From: Muribaculaceae bacterium
GTDB taxonomy: Bacteria > Bacteroidota > Bacteroidia > Bacteroidales > Muribaculaceae
Length of the DNA stretch: 64,000 bases
Reading direction: 5' to 3'
NCBI GenBank assembly: GCA_009775355.1
Contig: VSPN01000001.1
Span: 1 to 64,000, forward strand
Shown: positions 7,631 to 15,426 of the stretch, one piece after another
Position numbering within the stretch: the stretch's first letter is position 1
How the letters are laid out: each line of letters begins with the position of its first letter
Made by a program: the position numbers and the translations under genes
Notes under the pieces: model-generated
Told to the model about the DNA's origin: nothing
Seen by the model: the letters and a program-made list of their open reading frames with translations, nothing else
Databases searched by the model: none

Positions 7631-8953
7631 TCAGTCCTCCAGCATTAAGGTTACGAGGCGGTCGATCTCCTCTTTGGTTCTCTTTTCTGTAACGGCAAAC
7701 GACACGAGTCCGTTGCCGAGATCCACACCGCCCATTATGCCGTTGTCGGCAAGACGACGGTTGATCTTATTGATATCGAGCGATGTGCGGACGGTGAATT
7801 CCTTGAGGAACGGCTTGTCGAACGCAGGCTCGAATTTGCCCGATCCGATCATGCGAGAATAAAGGTAATGCGCACCGTCGGCCGACATTCTGTTGACTTC
7901 ACGGAGACCCTTCTCGCCCATCAGGGCGATATAGATTGTGGCATAAAGCGCCATAAGACTCTGGTTCGAGCAGATGTTGCTCGTGGCCTTCTCACGGCGG
8001 ATATGCTGCTCGCGGGCCTGAAGCGTAAGCACGAAACAGCGATTGCCGTTGCGGTCTGTGGTAGCACCGACAACTCGTCCGGGCATCTTCCGGAGCTGAG
8101 CCTTCGAACAAGACATGTAGCCGAGATAGGGGCCGCCGAACTGCAGGGGCATGCCAAGAGTCTGTCCGTCACCGCAAGCTATGTCCGCACCCCATTCGGC
8201 GGGAGAACGGAGCACCGCGAGTGCCGACGGATCCGCATTGAGAGCAAAAAGAGCCTTCTCGGCGTGCACCATGTCGGCGACACCGGTGAAGTCCTCGACG
8301 ATACCATATCGGTTGGGCTGCGGAAGAATCACACCCGCCACATCACCGGCCTTGACCATTTCGGCAAACGCCTCAAGATCGGTCACACCGTCGCGTTCGG
8401 GGACCATGCGAAGCTCCACACCATGGAATTTCATGTATGTGCGCACCACTTCGGTCACACGCGGAGCGAGAGTCTCCGACACGAGAACGCAATTGCGTTT
8501 GCGGGCCGACGCCACCATCATGAAAGCAGCCTCTGCCGTAGCAGTGGCACCGTCATACATCGAGGCGTTTGTGGCCTCAAGACCGGTCAACTCGCTGATC
8601 ATCGACTGATATTCGAAGATATACTGCAGCGTGCCCTGCGAGATCTCAGGCTGATAGGGGGTATAGGCAGTATAGAATTCCGACCGTTCAAGAAGATGAG
8701 GAATCACCGACGGCGCGTAATGGTCGTAAGCACCCTGTCCTCCGAACACTGTCATCTGGCGGTTTCTGGCACCGAGAGCCTTGAACCACTCGCGCAGTTC
8801 AAGCTCCGACATGCCCTCGGGGAGGGCATAGTCCTCCTTGAATATCACCTCTGCGGGAACATCGGCGTAGAGGTCATCGACACTCTTGACGCCGATACGC
8901 TCCAGCATGAGGGCTATATCCTCAGGAGTATGCGGGATATAACGGTTACTCAT
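7631..8953 (-). CDS. gcvPA: Glycine dehydrogenase (decarboxylating) subunit 1
   Basis: The 440-residue P1 subunit pairs with GcvPB in the P protein of the glycine cleavage system. ATG 8951-8953 gives the family start MSNRYIPHTPEDIALML; a longer frame to 9049 would overlap gcvH by about 100 bases and adds unrelated residues. Family blocks include YDHYAPSVIPHL, YTPYQPEISQGTLQ, NASMYDGATATAEA and the C-terminal NGIMGGVDLG. The start overlaps the gcvH stop by eight bases, which implies coupled translation. Confidence 0.95.
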   Translation of the reverse strand: MSNRYIPHTPEDIALMLERIGVKSVDDLYADVPAEVIFKEDYALPEGMSELELREWFKALGARNRQMTVFGGQGAYDHYAPSVIPHLLERSEFYTAYTPYQPEISQGTLQYIFEYQSMISELTGLEATNASMYDGATATAEAAFMMVASARKRNCVLVSETLAPRVTEVVRTYMKFHGVELRMVPERDGVTDLEAFAEMVKAGDVAGVILPQPNRYGIVEDFTGVADMVHAEKALFALNADPSALAVLRSPAEWGADIACGDGQTLGMPLQFGGPYLGYMSCSKAQLRKMPGRVVGATTDRNGNRCFVLTLQAREQHIRREKATSNICSNQSLMALYATIYIALMGEKGLREVNRMSADGAHYLYSRMIGSGKFEPAFDKPFLKEFTVRTSLDINKINRRLADNGIMGGVDLGNGLVSFAVTEKRTKEEIDRLVTLMLED

Positions 8954-9329
8954 TTTCGCAGAGTTCTGTATAAGCTGCCGCATCGAGAAGCGCATCCGCC
9001 TCTGCAGCATCAGTAATTTTAACCTTGATGATCCATGTCTCGAAAGCATCAGCGTTTACTTTCTCGGGTGCGTCCTCGAGTTCCTCGTTGATCTCCACAA
9101 CCTCTCCCGACACGGGGCAGATTAGGTCAGAAGCGGCCTTTACAGACTCTACAGCGCCGAACACATCGCCTGCAGCCATCTCGTCACCTACTTCAGGCAT
9201 GTCTACGTATACGATATCGCCCAGAGCGTGCTGAGCATAGTCAGAGATGCCGATTGTGGCGATGTCGCCTTCAATTTTTACCCACTCGTGTGATTCCGCA
9301 TAACGGCGGTCGTCCATTACTTTTGCCAT
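8946..9329 (-). CDS. gcvH: Glycine cleavage system H protein
   Basis: This 127-residue lipoyl carrier shuttles the aminomethyl group between P, T and L proteins. The lipoylated Lys is K64 in GAVESVKAASDLICPVSG. The start at 9327-9329 (MAKVMDDRRYAESHEWVKIE) matches the family, while the open frame extends to 9473 through gcvT-overlapping sequence that is not family-like. It lies between gcvT and gcvPA in the operon, and its stop overlaps gcvPA. Confidence 0.95.
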   Translation of the reverse strand: MAKVMDDRRYAESHEWVKIEGDIATIGISDYAQHALGDIVYVDMPEVGDEMAAGDVFGAVESVKAASDLICPVSGEVVEINEELEDAPEKVNADAFETWIIKVKITDAAEADALLDAAAYTELCENE

Positions 9330-9372
9330 AGTTGTATGTCGTTGTTTGTTTGTTCTGTTGATTGATTTACGA

Positions 9373-10467
9373 TTATTTCTTGTAGCTCTTGTCGTAGAAG
9401 CGTTTCTTAACCACCTTGGCGGGGAAAGTCTTCTTGCGGATGCGCACCTCGACCTCCGTGCCCAGTTTGTCATATGGCTTGTTGATCATCGCCATTGCAA
9501 CGCTGCGTCCGGTCGATATGGAGCGATAACCGGTAGTGATCTCACCCACCTGCTCGCCGTTGACCTCTACAGGATAGCCGTGACGCGGGATAGCATTACC
9601 CTCCAGCTCAAGGCCCACTATGCGGCGCTTCACGCCCTCGGCTTTCTGCGCGGCAAGAGCCTCCTTGCCGATAAACTCCGGTTTGTCAAGCTTGACAAAC
9701 ATGCTGAGACTCGCTTCGATCGGAGAGATTGTCTCCGTGAGTTCATCGCCATAAAGAGGAAGGCCGACCTCGAAGCGGAGTGTGTCGCGGCATCCGAGTC
9801 CGCAGGGCTCCACACCCGCCTCCATCAGTTTGTCCCACACGCGACGGGTGAAATCGTGACTTCCGTACACCTCAAAGCCATCTTCGCCTGTGTAGCCGGT
9901 GCGGCTCACAATCACATCCTCTCCGTCGATGCTGAATGTCTTGAAATTGTAGAATTTGATATCTTCCACCGGAATTCCGAGCACCTTGACCATTGTCTCC
10001 TCTGCCTTGGGCCCCTGCACGGCCACTTCGCCGTAATAGAGGCTCTCGTCGGCGATCTCGACATCGAAACCTTCTGCATTGCCCATGATCCAGGCCACAT
10101 CCTTGTCGATGTTAGATGCGTTGATGACGAGGAAAAACTCATTGTCGTTCACTTTGTAGACAAGAAGATCGTCTACAGTTCCGCCGTTCTCATAGCACAT
10201 CATGCCGTAGAAGATCTGGCCGTCGGGAGCCCCCGTAACGTCGTTGACGAAAATATGGTTGACGAATTTCTCGGCCTCGGGTCCCTTTACACGGACTTCG
10301 CCCATGTGACTGACATCGAACACGCCGACTTCGTTGCGCACAGCATTGTGTTCTTCCGTAATGCCTTTGTACTGTATGGGCATGTCATAGCCCGCGAAGG
10401 GCGACATTAGTGCGCCCAGATCCACATGCCGGTCATGAAGACACGTGATCTTTATCTCTTCTTCCAT
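9373..10467 (-). CDS. gcvT: Aminomethyltransferase (glycine cleavage T protein)
   Basis: The 364-residue T protein uses tetrahydrofolate to release ammonia from aminomethyl-GcvH, forming 5,10-methylene-THF. Recognisable blocks are HVDLGALMSPFAGYDMPIQY, VGVFDVSHMGEV, VSRTGYTGEDGFEVY, GCRDTLRFEVGLPLYG and the C-terminal TTGYRSISTGRSVAMAMI. It heads the minus-strand operon gcvT-gcvH-gcvPA-gcvPB-lpdA, which holds the complete cycle. A consensus promoter lies 73-104 bases upstream. No glycine riboswitch fits in the short leader. Confidence 0.95.
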   Translation of the reverse strand: MEEEIKITCLHDRHVDLGALMSPFAGYDMPIQYKGITEEHNAVRNEVGVFDVSHMGEVRVKGPEAEKFVNHIFVNDVTGAPDGQIFYGMMCYENGGTVDDLLVYKVNDNEFFLVINASNIDKDVAWIMGNAEGFDVEIADESLYYGEVAVQGPKAEETMVKVLGIPVEDIKFYNFKTFSIDGEDVIVSRTGYTGEDGFEVYGSHDFTRRVWDKLMEAGVEPCGLGCRDTLRFEVGLPLYGDELTETISPIEASLSMFVKLDKPEFIGKEALAAQKAEGVKRRIVGLELEGNAIPRHGYPVEVNGEQVGEITTGYRSISTGRSVAMAMINKPYDKLGTEVEVRIRKKTFPAKVVKKRFYDKSYKK

Positions 10468-10539
10468 GTTCTCAATATATTAGATAAAGGGTTTATACTG
10501 CTTTGCATCCGGAGCGGAGAACCACTCCGAAACTTTTCC

Positions 10540-10571
10540 CAAAATTAACATTTGGTTGAATCCAATCCAAA
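10540..10571 (-). promoter_or_regulatory. Promoter of the gcv operon
   Basis: On the minus strand TTTG (10571-10568), 20 bases, TAATTTTG (10547-10540). The predicted start is near 10533, giving a leader of about 66 bases. The leader contains one hairpin, GGAGTGG-TTCT-CCGCTCC, near 10512-10529. Confidence 0.75.
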
Positions 10572-10581
10572 TTTTTGAGGC

Positions 10582-10634
10582 AAAAAAATTATTACAGCCT
10601 TGTCACGACGCATTTCTACGTCGCGACAAGGCTG
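10582..10634 (-). terminator. Intrinsic terminator after the zinc metallopeptidase gene
   Basis: Arms 10595-10610 and 10619-10634 pair over 16 positions with one mismatch. On the minus strand they are followed by TAATAATTTTTTT (complement of 10582-10594). It ends the gene at 10666-11532 just before the gcv promoter. Confidence 0.8.
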
Positions 10635-10665
10635 CAATCATTGCCGTAATGCCTCCTCTTTTATG

Positions 10666-11532
10666 TCATAATTCGGGATAAGCTACCGAAAATGTGTCGC
10701 CACCTTTCGGGTCGCCGGAGCGCAGTCCCTTTTCGAGCCATCGGACGCGCCATTCAGACCGCCCGTGATTGAACGATTCGGGCATTTCCTGCCCGTAGGC
10801 CTTCTTCTGCAGATAATCGTCTCCTATCTTTGAAGCCACATCGAGAGCCTCCTCCACATCTCCGGGTTCAATCGAGTTGAACATGGCGTTGTCTTCATGC
10901 CCCCAGACACCGGCCAGATAGTCGGCCTGCAGTTCGAGACGCACGCTGACCCGGTTGGCTTCTGTCTCTGAGAGCGAAGACATGCGGCTATGCGCTTCTG
11001 GAAGTATTCCGAGCAGATTCTGCACGTGATGACCGACTTCGTGGGCTATCACATAAGCGTATGCGAAATCTCCCCCTCCCCCTATGTCGGTCTCCATGTC
11101 CTTGAGAAAATCAAGATCGATATACACTGTCTTGTCGGCGGAACAGTAGAACGGACCGACCTGCGACGTCGCGTTGCCGCACCCCGAACTCACCGATCCG
11201 TGGAAAAGCACCATCTTGGGCGGCTCATATTCTCCCCATCCCTGCTCTCGGAAAACTTTTGTCCATACGTCTTCCGTACCGGCAAGAACCACCGACACAA
11301 AATCGGCGAGTTGCCTGTCTTCAGCAGTCTCCTGATAGGCAGTGGCGGCTGGCTGACCGGTCTGGCTTCCCATGACATTGCGGGCCACATCGCCTATATT
11401 TCCGCCAGAAAGCAGGGTTATGATACCGATAACTATTGCGCCGAGCACACCGCCGCCAATTCCGACAGCTTTACCCGACACTCCTCTTCTGTCTACAATA
11501 TTACCGCTCCTGCGGCGTCCGTCAATTCGCAT
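10666..11532 (-). CDS. Neutral zinc metallopeptidase (YpfJ family)
   Basis: The 288-residue membrane-anchored protein matches the putative neutral zinc metallopeptidase family (PF04228). It has a basic N-terminus and one membrane segment at about residues 21-43. The zinc motif HEVGH (164-168) lies in AYVIAHEVGHHVQNLLG. Downstream come ELQADYLAGVWGHE, with the probable third ligand Glu/Asp, and the C-terminal NHGRSEWRVRWLEKG. The physiological substrate of the family is unknown. It is monocistronic, divergent from the S41 peptidase gene and closed by its own terminator. Confidence 0.88.
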   Translation of the reverse strand: MRIDGRRRSGNIVDRRGVSGKAVGIGGGVLGAIVIGIITLLSGGNIGDVARNVMGSQTGQPAATAYQETAEDRQLADFVSVVLAGTEDVWTKVFREQGWGEYEPPKMVLFHGSVSSGCGNATSQVGPFYCSADKTVYIDLDFLKDMETDIGGGGDFAYAYVIAHEVGHHVQNLLGILPEAHSRMSSLSETEANRVSVRLELQADYLAGVWGHEDNAMFNSIEPGDVEEALDVASKIGDDYLQKKAYGQEMPESFNHGRSEWRVRWLEKGLRSGDPKGGDTFSVAYPEL

Positions 11533-11700
11533 AGTCTATAGTTTCGTCATTTGGTTGAAAAATCCGGTTGGCAACCGACATGCCGCATGGGGAAAGGAAG
11601 TATGGACGACACTCGGGTTGTATAGTAATAAGGTCTGAATATGCGGTTTTGTTCCTTGCCGGTCATTGATAATTTACTCTTCAGGCGGATTGTCGTGGGG

Positions 11701-11718
11701 GACGCGATTAATCGCGTC
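11701..11718. repeat. 18-bp perfect palindrome, REP-like
   Basis: GACGCGATTAATCGCGTC reads the same on both strands and is preceded by GGGG. From memory, similar GGGACGCGAT...ATCGCGTC palindromes occur as dispersed intergenic repeats in several bacterial groups, including Bacteroidota and cyanobacteria. Only one copy was seen in this window, so its repeat nature is inferred. Confidence 0.5.
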
Positions 11719-11768
11719 CGTACCGTCGGGTGAGCCAGATATTAAAACTTCAGTCGGTTTGCCTCAAA

Positions 11769-11800
11769 TTTGGCCGTTTATGAAATAATAGCTAATTTAG
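11769..11800 (+). promoter_or_regulatory. Promoter of the S41 peptidase gene
   Basis: TTTG (11769-11772), 20 bases, TAATTTAG (11793-11800; one mismatch to TAnnTTTG). It lies 46 bases before the ATG. Confidence 0.6.
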
Positions 11801-11845
11801 CATGATTGTGAGATGAAATCTGACACAACAAGACAGACGTATTGA

Positions 11846-12922
11846 ATGATGGAAAGGAGAATTAAAAAGATATGGCGGAACCCTGCTGCGGCGTTGCTTC
11901 TGACTTCGCTGTCGGCGTTGCTGACGGCAGGCTGCGCGGATCAGCCGAATTACGGACGCGATCCGTATGACTGCATGGCCAATTTCAACGCTTTGGCCGA
12001 TATCGTCGGCTCGCGCTACTGTTTTTTTGCTGAGAAGGATCTTGACTGGGACGCTCTATGCGCCGAATACAGAACCCGCATCACACCGGAGACGGCACAG
12101 ACCGAACTTTTCTTCATAATGTCGGATCTGCTTGACAACCTCAAGGACGGCCACGTCAACCTTGTGTCGGAGTTCAGCACAAGTTACTACAAAAAATGGT
12201 GGACCGACTATCCGCAGGATTTCAACCTACGGACGCTTGAAGAATATTATCTGAATTTCGGCGGTCTTCAGACATCTGGAATGCGCTACGCCATAATGAT
12301 GCCCGATTCGATTGGGTATATCTATTATCCTTCGTTCTCTACTCCTGTCGGCGAACTTAATCTGGACTACGTGCTCGCAATTCTGCACAAGACCCGGGGG
12401 CTGATCATAGACATACGCGACAACGGGGGCGGACTGCTCACCAATGTCCCGACTCTGGTATCACGGTTTATCGACCGTCCGGTCACCGGAGGCTATATCC
12501 GACACAAGACCGGACCGGGACACAATGATTTCTCCGGGCCTTTTGAATTCACCTACCAACCTTGCGGCGACAAGCGCGTCAGCTATTCAGGACCGGTATC
12601 AGTTCTGACCAACCGGAGCTGCTTCTCGGCTGCCAACGATTTTGTGGCTGTGATGAAGACTCTGCCGCAGGTGGAGATCATCGGCGCACGCACCGGCGGC
12701 GGCGGGGGTCTGCCTTTCAGTTCGGAACTTCCCAACGGATGGGCGATCCGCTTCTCTGCCTCTCCTATCAATGACCCTAATGACTGTCCGACAGAAGAGG
12801 GAATCGACCCTTCGCCGGGCTGCGAGATACACTGCGATCCTGTCGATCTTGCCGAGGGTCACGATGCGATACTTGATTTCGCCATAGCACGAATGGCGGA
12901 AAGAGCAAAGAGCAAAAAATGA
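11846..12922 (+). CDS. S41-family peptidase, lipoprotein
   Basis: The 358-residue product begins with a signal peptide ending in the lipobox LLTAGC (Cys30), so it should be anchored to a membrane outside the cytoplasm. It matches S41 (C-terminal-processing, tail-specific-like) peptidases. DIRDNGGG lies at residues 189-196 and the proposed catalytic Ser is S261 in LTNRSCFSAANDF. A Gly-rich stretch RTGGGGG follows. No PDZ domain is evident, as in the shorter Bacteroidota lipoprotein members. It has its own promoter, and a hairpin overlaps its stop. Substrate unknown. Confidence 0.85.
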   Translation: MMERRIKKIWRNPAAALLLTSLSALLTAGCADQPNYGRDPYDCMANFNALADIVGSRYCFFAEKDLDWDALCAEYRTRITPETAQTELFFIMSDLLDNLKDGHVNLVSEFSTSYYKKWWTDYPQDFNLRTLEEYYLNFGGLQTSGMRYAIMMPDSIGYIYYPSFSTPVGELNLDYVLAILHKTRGLIIDIRDNGGGLLTNVPTLVSRFIDRPVTGGYIRHKTGPGHNDFSGPFEFTYQPCGDKRVSYSGPVSVLTNRSCFSAANDFVAVMKTLPQVEIIGARTGGGGGLPFSSELPNGWAIRFSASPINDPNDCPTEEGIDPSPGCEIHCDPVDLAEGHDAILDFAIARMAERAKSKK

Positions 12923-12947
12923 GACCTCTGTGTGAAACAGGGTCTCA
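12920..12947 (+). terminator. Stem-loop at the S41 peptidase stop codon
   Basis: TGAGACC (12920-12926) pairs with GGTCTCA (12941-12947), with further CTG/CAG pairs inside. The stem includes the stop codon and is followed by TCTTT. It is a weak terminator between convergent genes. Confidence 0.5.
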
Positions 12948-13000
12948 TCTTTAGCATTAGAAGTTGCCTGAACTTCATATTATCCTCAGCAGCAAGCGGA

Positions 13001-13429
13001 TCATTCTTCAGTTTTATTCTCCTCTTCTGCAGCCTGTTCTTCGGCGAATTTATCGAAGCCGTTCTGGATAAGAATATTATACCATGTGAAGAGTTTCTTG
13101 ACATCGCCGTCGTGAACACGGTCGCGGTCGAAATCCTCGACAATGACGGCAAATTCCTCCTTGAGCGCACCAGACTTCGAAGCGAGATCCTTGACATCGA
13201 TCGGCTGTCCGGCCTTGTGAGCGTAAACTTTGTCGAGAATCTCTCCGAGCGGAGTGTCGCCCGACTCAGTGTACATGGCTATGTCGCCAAGCGACACGAC
13301 TTTCTCACGTGCATGCACGGGGAAACGGCGGCCTGAGCCAAGTTCCTCAACGATTATAGCGCCCCTCGACTGAGAGAGGAGACGGAAAAGTCCGGGCTTG
13401 CCGGTAATTGATATTATTTCTCTTAACAT
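13001..13429 (-). CDS. DUF5606 domain protein
   Basis: This 142-residue protein matches the Bacteroidota-restricted DUF5606 family. It starts MLREIISITGKPGLFRLLSQ and has VVSLGDIAMYTE mid-protein. It ends in an acidic tail rich in Glu and Ala, which is the variable part of the family. The function is not known. It is the last gene of the operon nusB-yajC-ybbR-coaE-DUF5606, 61 bases after coaE. No signal peptide or membrane segment is seen. Confidence 0.85.
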   Translation of the reverse strand: MLREIISITGKPGLFRLLSQSRGAIIVEELGSGRRFPVHAREKVVSLGDIAMYTESGDTPLGEILDKVYAHKAGQPIDVKDLASKSGALKEEFAVIVEDFDRDRVHDGDVKKLFTWYNILIQNGFDKFAEEQAAEEENKTEE

Positions 13430-13490
13430 CTTTATTTTGAGTATGTGTGATTAACAATCCTTATTTTGACTTCGAAGCCATGCTCTCTTG

Positions 13491-14081
13491 TCACTGCTTC
13501 AAAGAAGTCAACAATTTTTCTATCTCTGGCAGAACCGGGCAGTGTCCGTCATTCCGGATAATGTCAACCGGAGTGTCATCGAAACCGCTCTCTTCATCTC
13601 TCTGTGCCTCGATGCGCGCTATGACAGAATCCCGGTCCGAACCGTCGCGTGCGCATGCCCGCGCGATTCTCACCTCCTCCGAAGCATCGACAACCCATAT
13701 GCGGTCGCAGAGATAACAAAGTCCGCTGCTTTTCAGAATGGCAGACTCGACAAAGAGGATTCCGCAAGACTTCGAAGCCGCCTTGCGGGCCACATCCTCA
13801 CGCACCATACGGTGCACACGCGAGTTGAGCCATTCGCGGCACGAATCGTCACCGAATATGCACCTCGCGATCTCCCTGCGGTCGAGCGAACCGTCTGCCG
13901 ATATGCAGGAGTCTCCCAGTCTTGCGGCAATGTCGTCCTTGAGGAGATCAGATGCCTCCATCATCCGGCGGGCCTCCGAGTCGCAATCGTAGACCTCATG
14001 ACCTTTTGACCGCAAAACCCGCGACACCACGCTTTTGCCCGCACCGATTCCGCCCGCAATTCCGATCACGTACATATGCAA
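13491..14081 (-). CDS. coaE: Dephospho-CoA kinase
   Basis: This 196-residue kinase phosphorylates the 3'-hydroxyl of dephospho-CoA, the last step of coenzyme A synthesis. The P-loop GGIGAGKS lies at residues 10-17. The lid and acceptor region includes EVYDCDSEAR and RREIARCIFGD, and VESAILKSSGL follows later. Two close start codons exist (Met1, and Met3 at 14075); the second gives the usual MYVIGIAGG start. The gene lies three bases after ybbR in the operon. coaBC of the same pathway lies elsewhere in this window. Confidence 0.95.
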   Translation of the reverse strand: MHMYVIGIAGGIGAGKSVVSRVLRSKGHEVYDCDSEARRMMEASDLLKDDIAARLGDSCISADGSLDRREIARCIFGDDSCREWLNSRVHRMVREDVARKAASKSCGILFVESAILKSSGLCYLCDRIWVVDASEEVRIARACARDGSDRDSVIARIEAQRDEESGFDDTPVDIIRNDGHCPVLPEIEKLLTSLKQ

Positions 14082-14084
14082 CTG

Positions 14085-15068
14085 TCAATGCTTTACAAGT
14101 GTATACTCCACGGAGTCCGCCTTCAGTTCGACATTCACAAGATTTCCGGCATGGTCACTGACATGAACTGAAATTCTTGATCCTGACGTGACACGCGTCT
14201 CGTTGTAGTCAGCCACCACACGCATGGGGAAATACTCGTCGTTGAAATGGCTCATTGGAACATAGAACGACACCGGTACCTTATTTGGGAAAAGCAACAG
14301 GCTTTCACCCTGAGGAAGATTCTCGACCTCAACATTGACATAAGTCTCCTTATGAACAAGAGGCTCCACGGGCACTTTGACCTGCACCTGCGAGGGCACG
14401 ATCTTGACATGCGGCACGGGAACAAGCTTGACATCGAAAACCGAAGTCTGCGAGAGGCCGTTACGCACAAGACGCTGTGTCCTCACCGAATGCACAGTAT
14501 CGATCTCGTCCTTATATGAATAAACGCGGACCTGACGCGTCATGGGAGCCGGAGCACCGGGAATAATATAACCAGATGCGGCCGACACATCAGCCTGAAC
14601 GATGACCGGAACGCGTTTTCCGGGCGAGAGGGTGTAATAGAGCCTTATCGAGTCGATCGAAGCGGAAGTCATAGTGGCGGCTCCACCGAGATCCGACTTG
14701 AGTTCAGCCGCAAGGTCGGCGGCTGAAAGCCGGAACACTCCGTCGCGGGCATAGTCGCGGAAACTGACATCGACAGTAGGGTTCTTTATGACACCGCTGC
14801 GGAGGATGTTGGTACCCTTGTCGCGTACAGTGACATGGAGATCGGCCGGCGGATCGGTGATGAACGTAACCGAGTCGGGGACTCCCTGTATGTTGAAGCG
14901 AACCCTGAATGTCTCGGTTATGTTATCGTTGAGTGCTATTATGAACCAGAACACCGTGGCGATTGCGACAAAGACAAGAAACATCAGTGCATTGTGAAAC
15001 TGCGACGAAGTCTTGAACCTCCGCCAGTCACTCCTGATGTTATCAATTTTTTTCCCGACGTCCTCCAC
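14085..15068 (-). CDS. YbbR-domain membrane protein (CdaR-like)
   Basis: The 327-residue product has one N-terminal membrane segment (about residues 26-46, FHNALMFLVFVAIATVFWFI). Two or more YbbR-like repeats follow outside the membrane, for example FITDPPADLHVTVRDKG and VKIVPSQVQVKVPVEPL. In Firmicutes YbbR/CdaR regulates the diadenylate cyclase CdaA; in Bacteroidota the role is less clear. Here the gene lies between yajC and coaE, the order usual in this phylum. No cdaA gene is next to it. Confidence 0.85.
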   Translation of the reverse strand: MEDVGKKIDNIRSDWRRFKTSSQFHNALMFLVFVAIATVFWFIIALNDNITETFRVRFNIQGVPDSVTFITDPPADLHVTVRDKGTNILRSGVIKNPTVDVSFRDYARDGVFRLSAADLAAELKSDLGGAATMTSASIDSIRLYYTLSPGKRVPVIVQADVSAASGYIIPGAPAPMTRQVRVYSYKDEIDTVHSVRTQRLVRNGLSQTSVFDVKLVPVPHVKIVPSQVQVKVPVEPLVHKETYVNVEVENLPQGESLLLFPNKVPVSFYVPMSHFNDEYFPMRVVADYNETRVTSGSRISVHVSDHAGNLVNVELKADSVEYTLVKH

Positions 15069-15090
15069 GGCGCTTCGGCTTGATCAAAAT

Positions 15091-15405
15091 TTATTTCTTC
15101 TCCTTGGGGGTATCCTCGACTACGGGATAGACGGATGCCTTGTCAAGTTTCAGCTCGACACCGGGAGCGACCTCCACCATGATTGTGGTGTCGCGTATGT
15201 CTCGGATCTTGCCGTGGATACCGCCTGCGGTCACCACGCGGTCACCTTTCTGCATGGCCTCGCGCTGACGCTTGAGTTCCTTCTGTTTCTTTGACTGGGG
15301 GCGTATCATCACGAAGTAGAAAATCGCGATCATCGCCACGATCATCAGCATGCTCGACAGACCGCCTTGGCCGGTCTGCAGCAGAATAGCGTTGAGTGTA
15401 TTCAT
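15091..15405 (-). CDS. yajC: Preprotein translocase subunit YajC
   Basis: This small membrane protein of 104 residues accompanies SecDF in the Sec translocon. One membrane segment (about 16-35) ends in the family signature FYFVMIRPQSKKQKE. The cytoplasmic part has the conserved GDRVVTAGGIHGKIRDI. The length is normal. It lies between nusB and ybbR in a five-gene minus-strand operon. Confidence 0.95.
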   Translation of the reverse strand: MNTLNAILLQTGQGGLSSMLMIVAMIAIFYFVMIRPQSKKQKELKRQREAMQKGDRVVTAGGIHGKIRDIRDTTIMVEVAPGVELKLDKASVYPVVEDTPKEKK

Positions 15406-15426
15406 TGTCTTGAATTATTGATTTAG

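Larger units (their letters stand above)
11533..11845. other. Divergent intergenic region with a palindromic repeat
   Basis: This region lies between two divergent genes. It holds an 18-bp perfect palindrome (11701-11718) and the promoter of the S41 peptidase gene (11769-11800). No clear promoter for the zinc metallopeptidase was found. No additional gene was seen. Confidence 0.6.

Noticed and set aside
7868..9016. 382-residue plus-strand frame
   Set aside because: Antisense to gcvPA, with a His/Arg-rich composition typical of a shadow frame.
8954..9049. Longer gcvPA start at 9049
   Set aside because: Adds 32 residues that overlap gcvH and do not match family N-termini.
9346..10410. 354-residue plus-strand frame
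   Set aside because: Antisense to gcvT; no family match and no promoter.
10468..10533. Glycine riboswitch in the gcvT leader
   Set aside because: The leader is about 66 bases with a single small hairpin, too short for a glycine aptamer.
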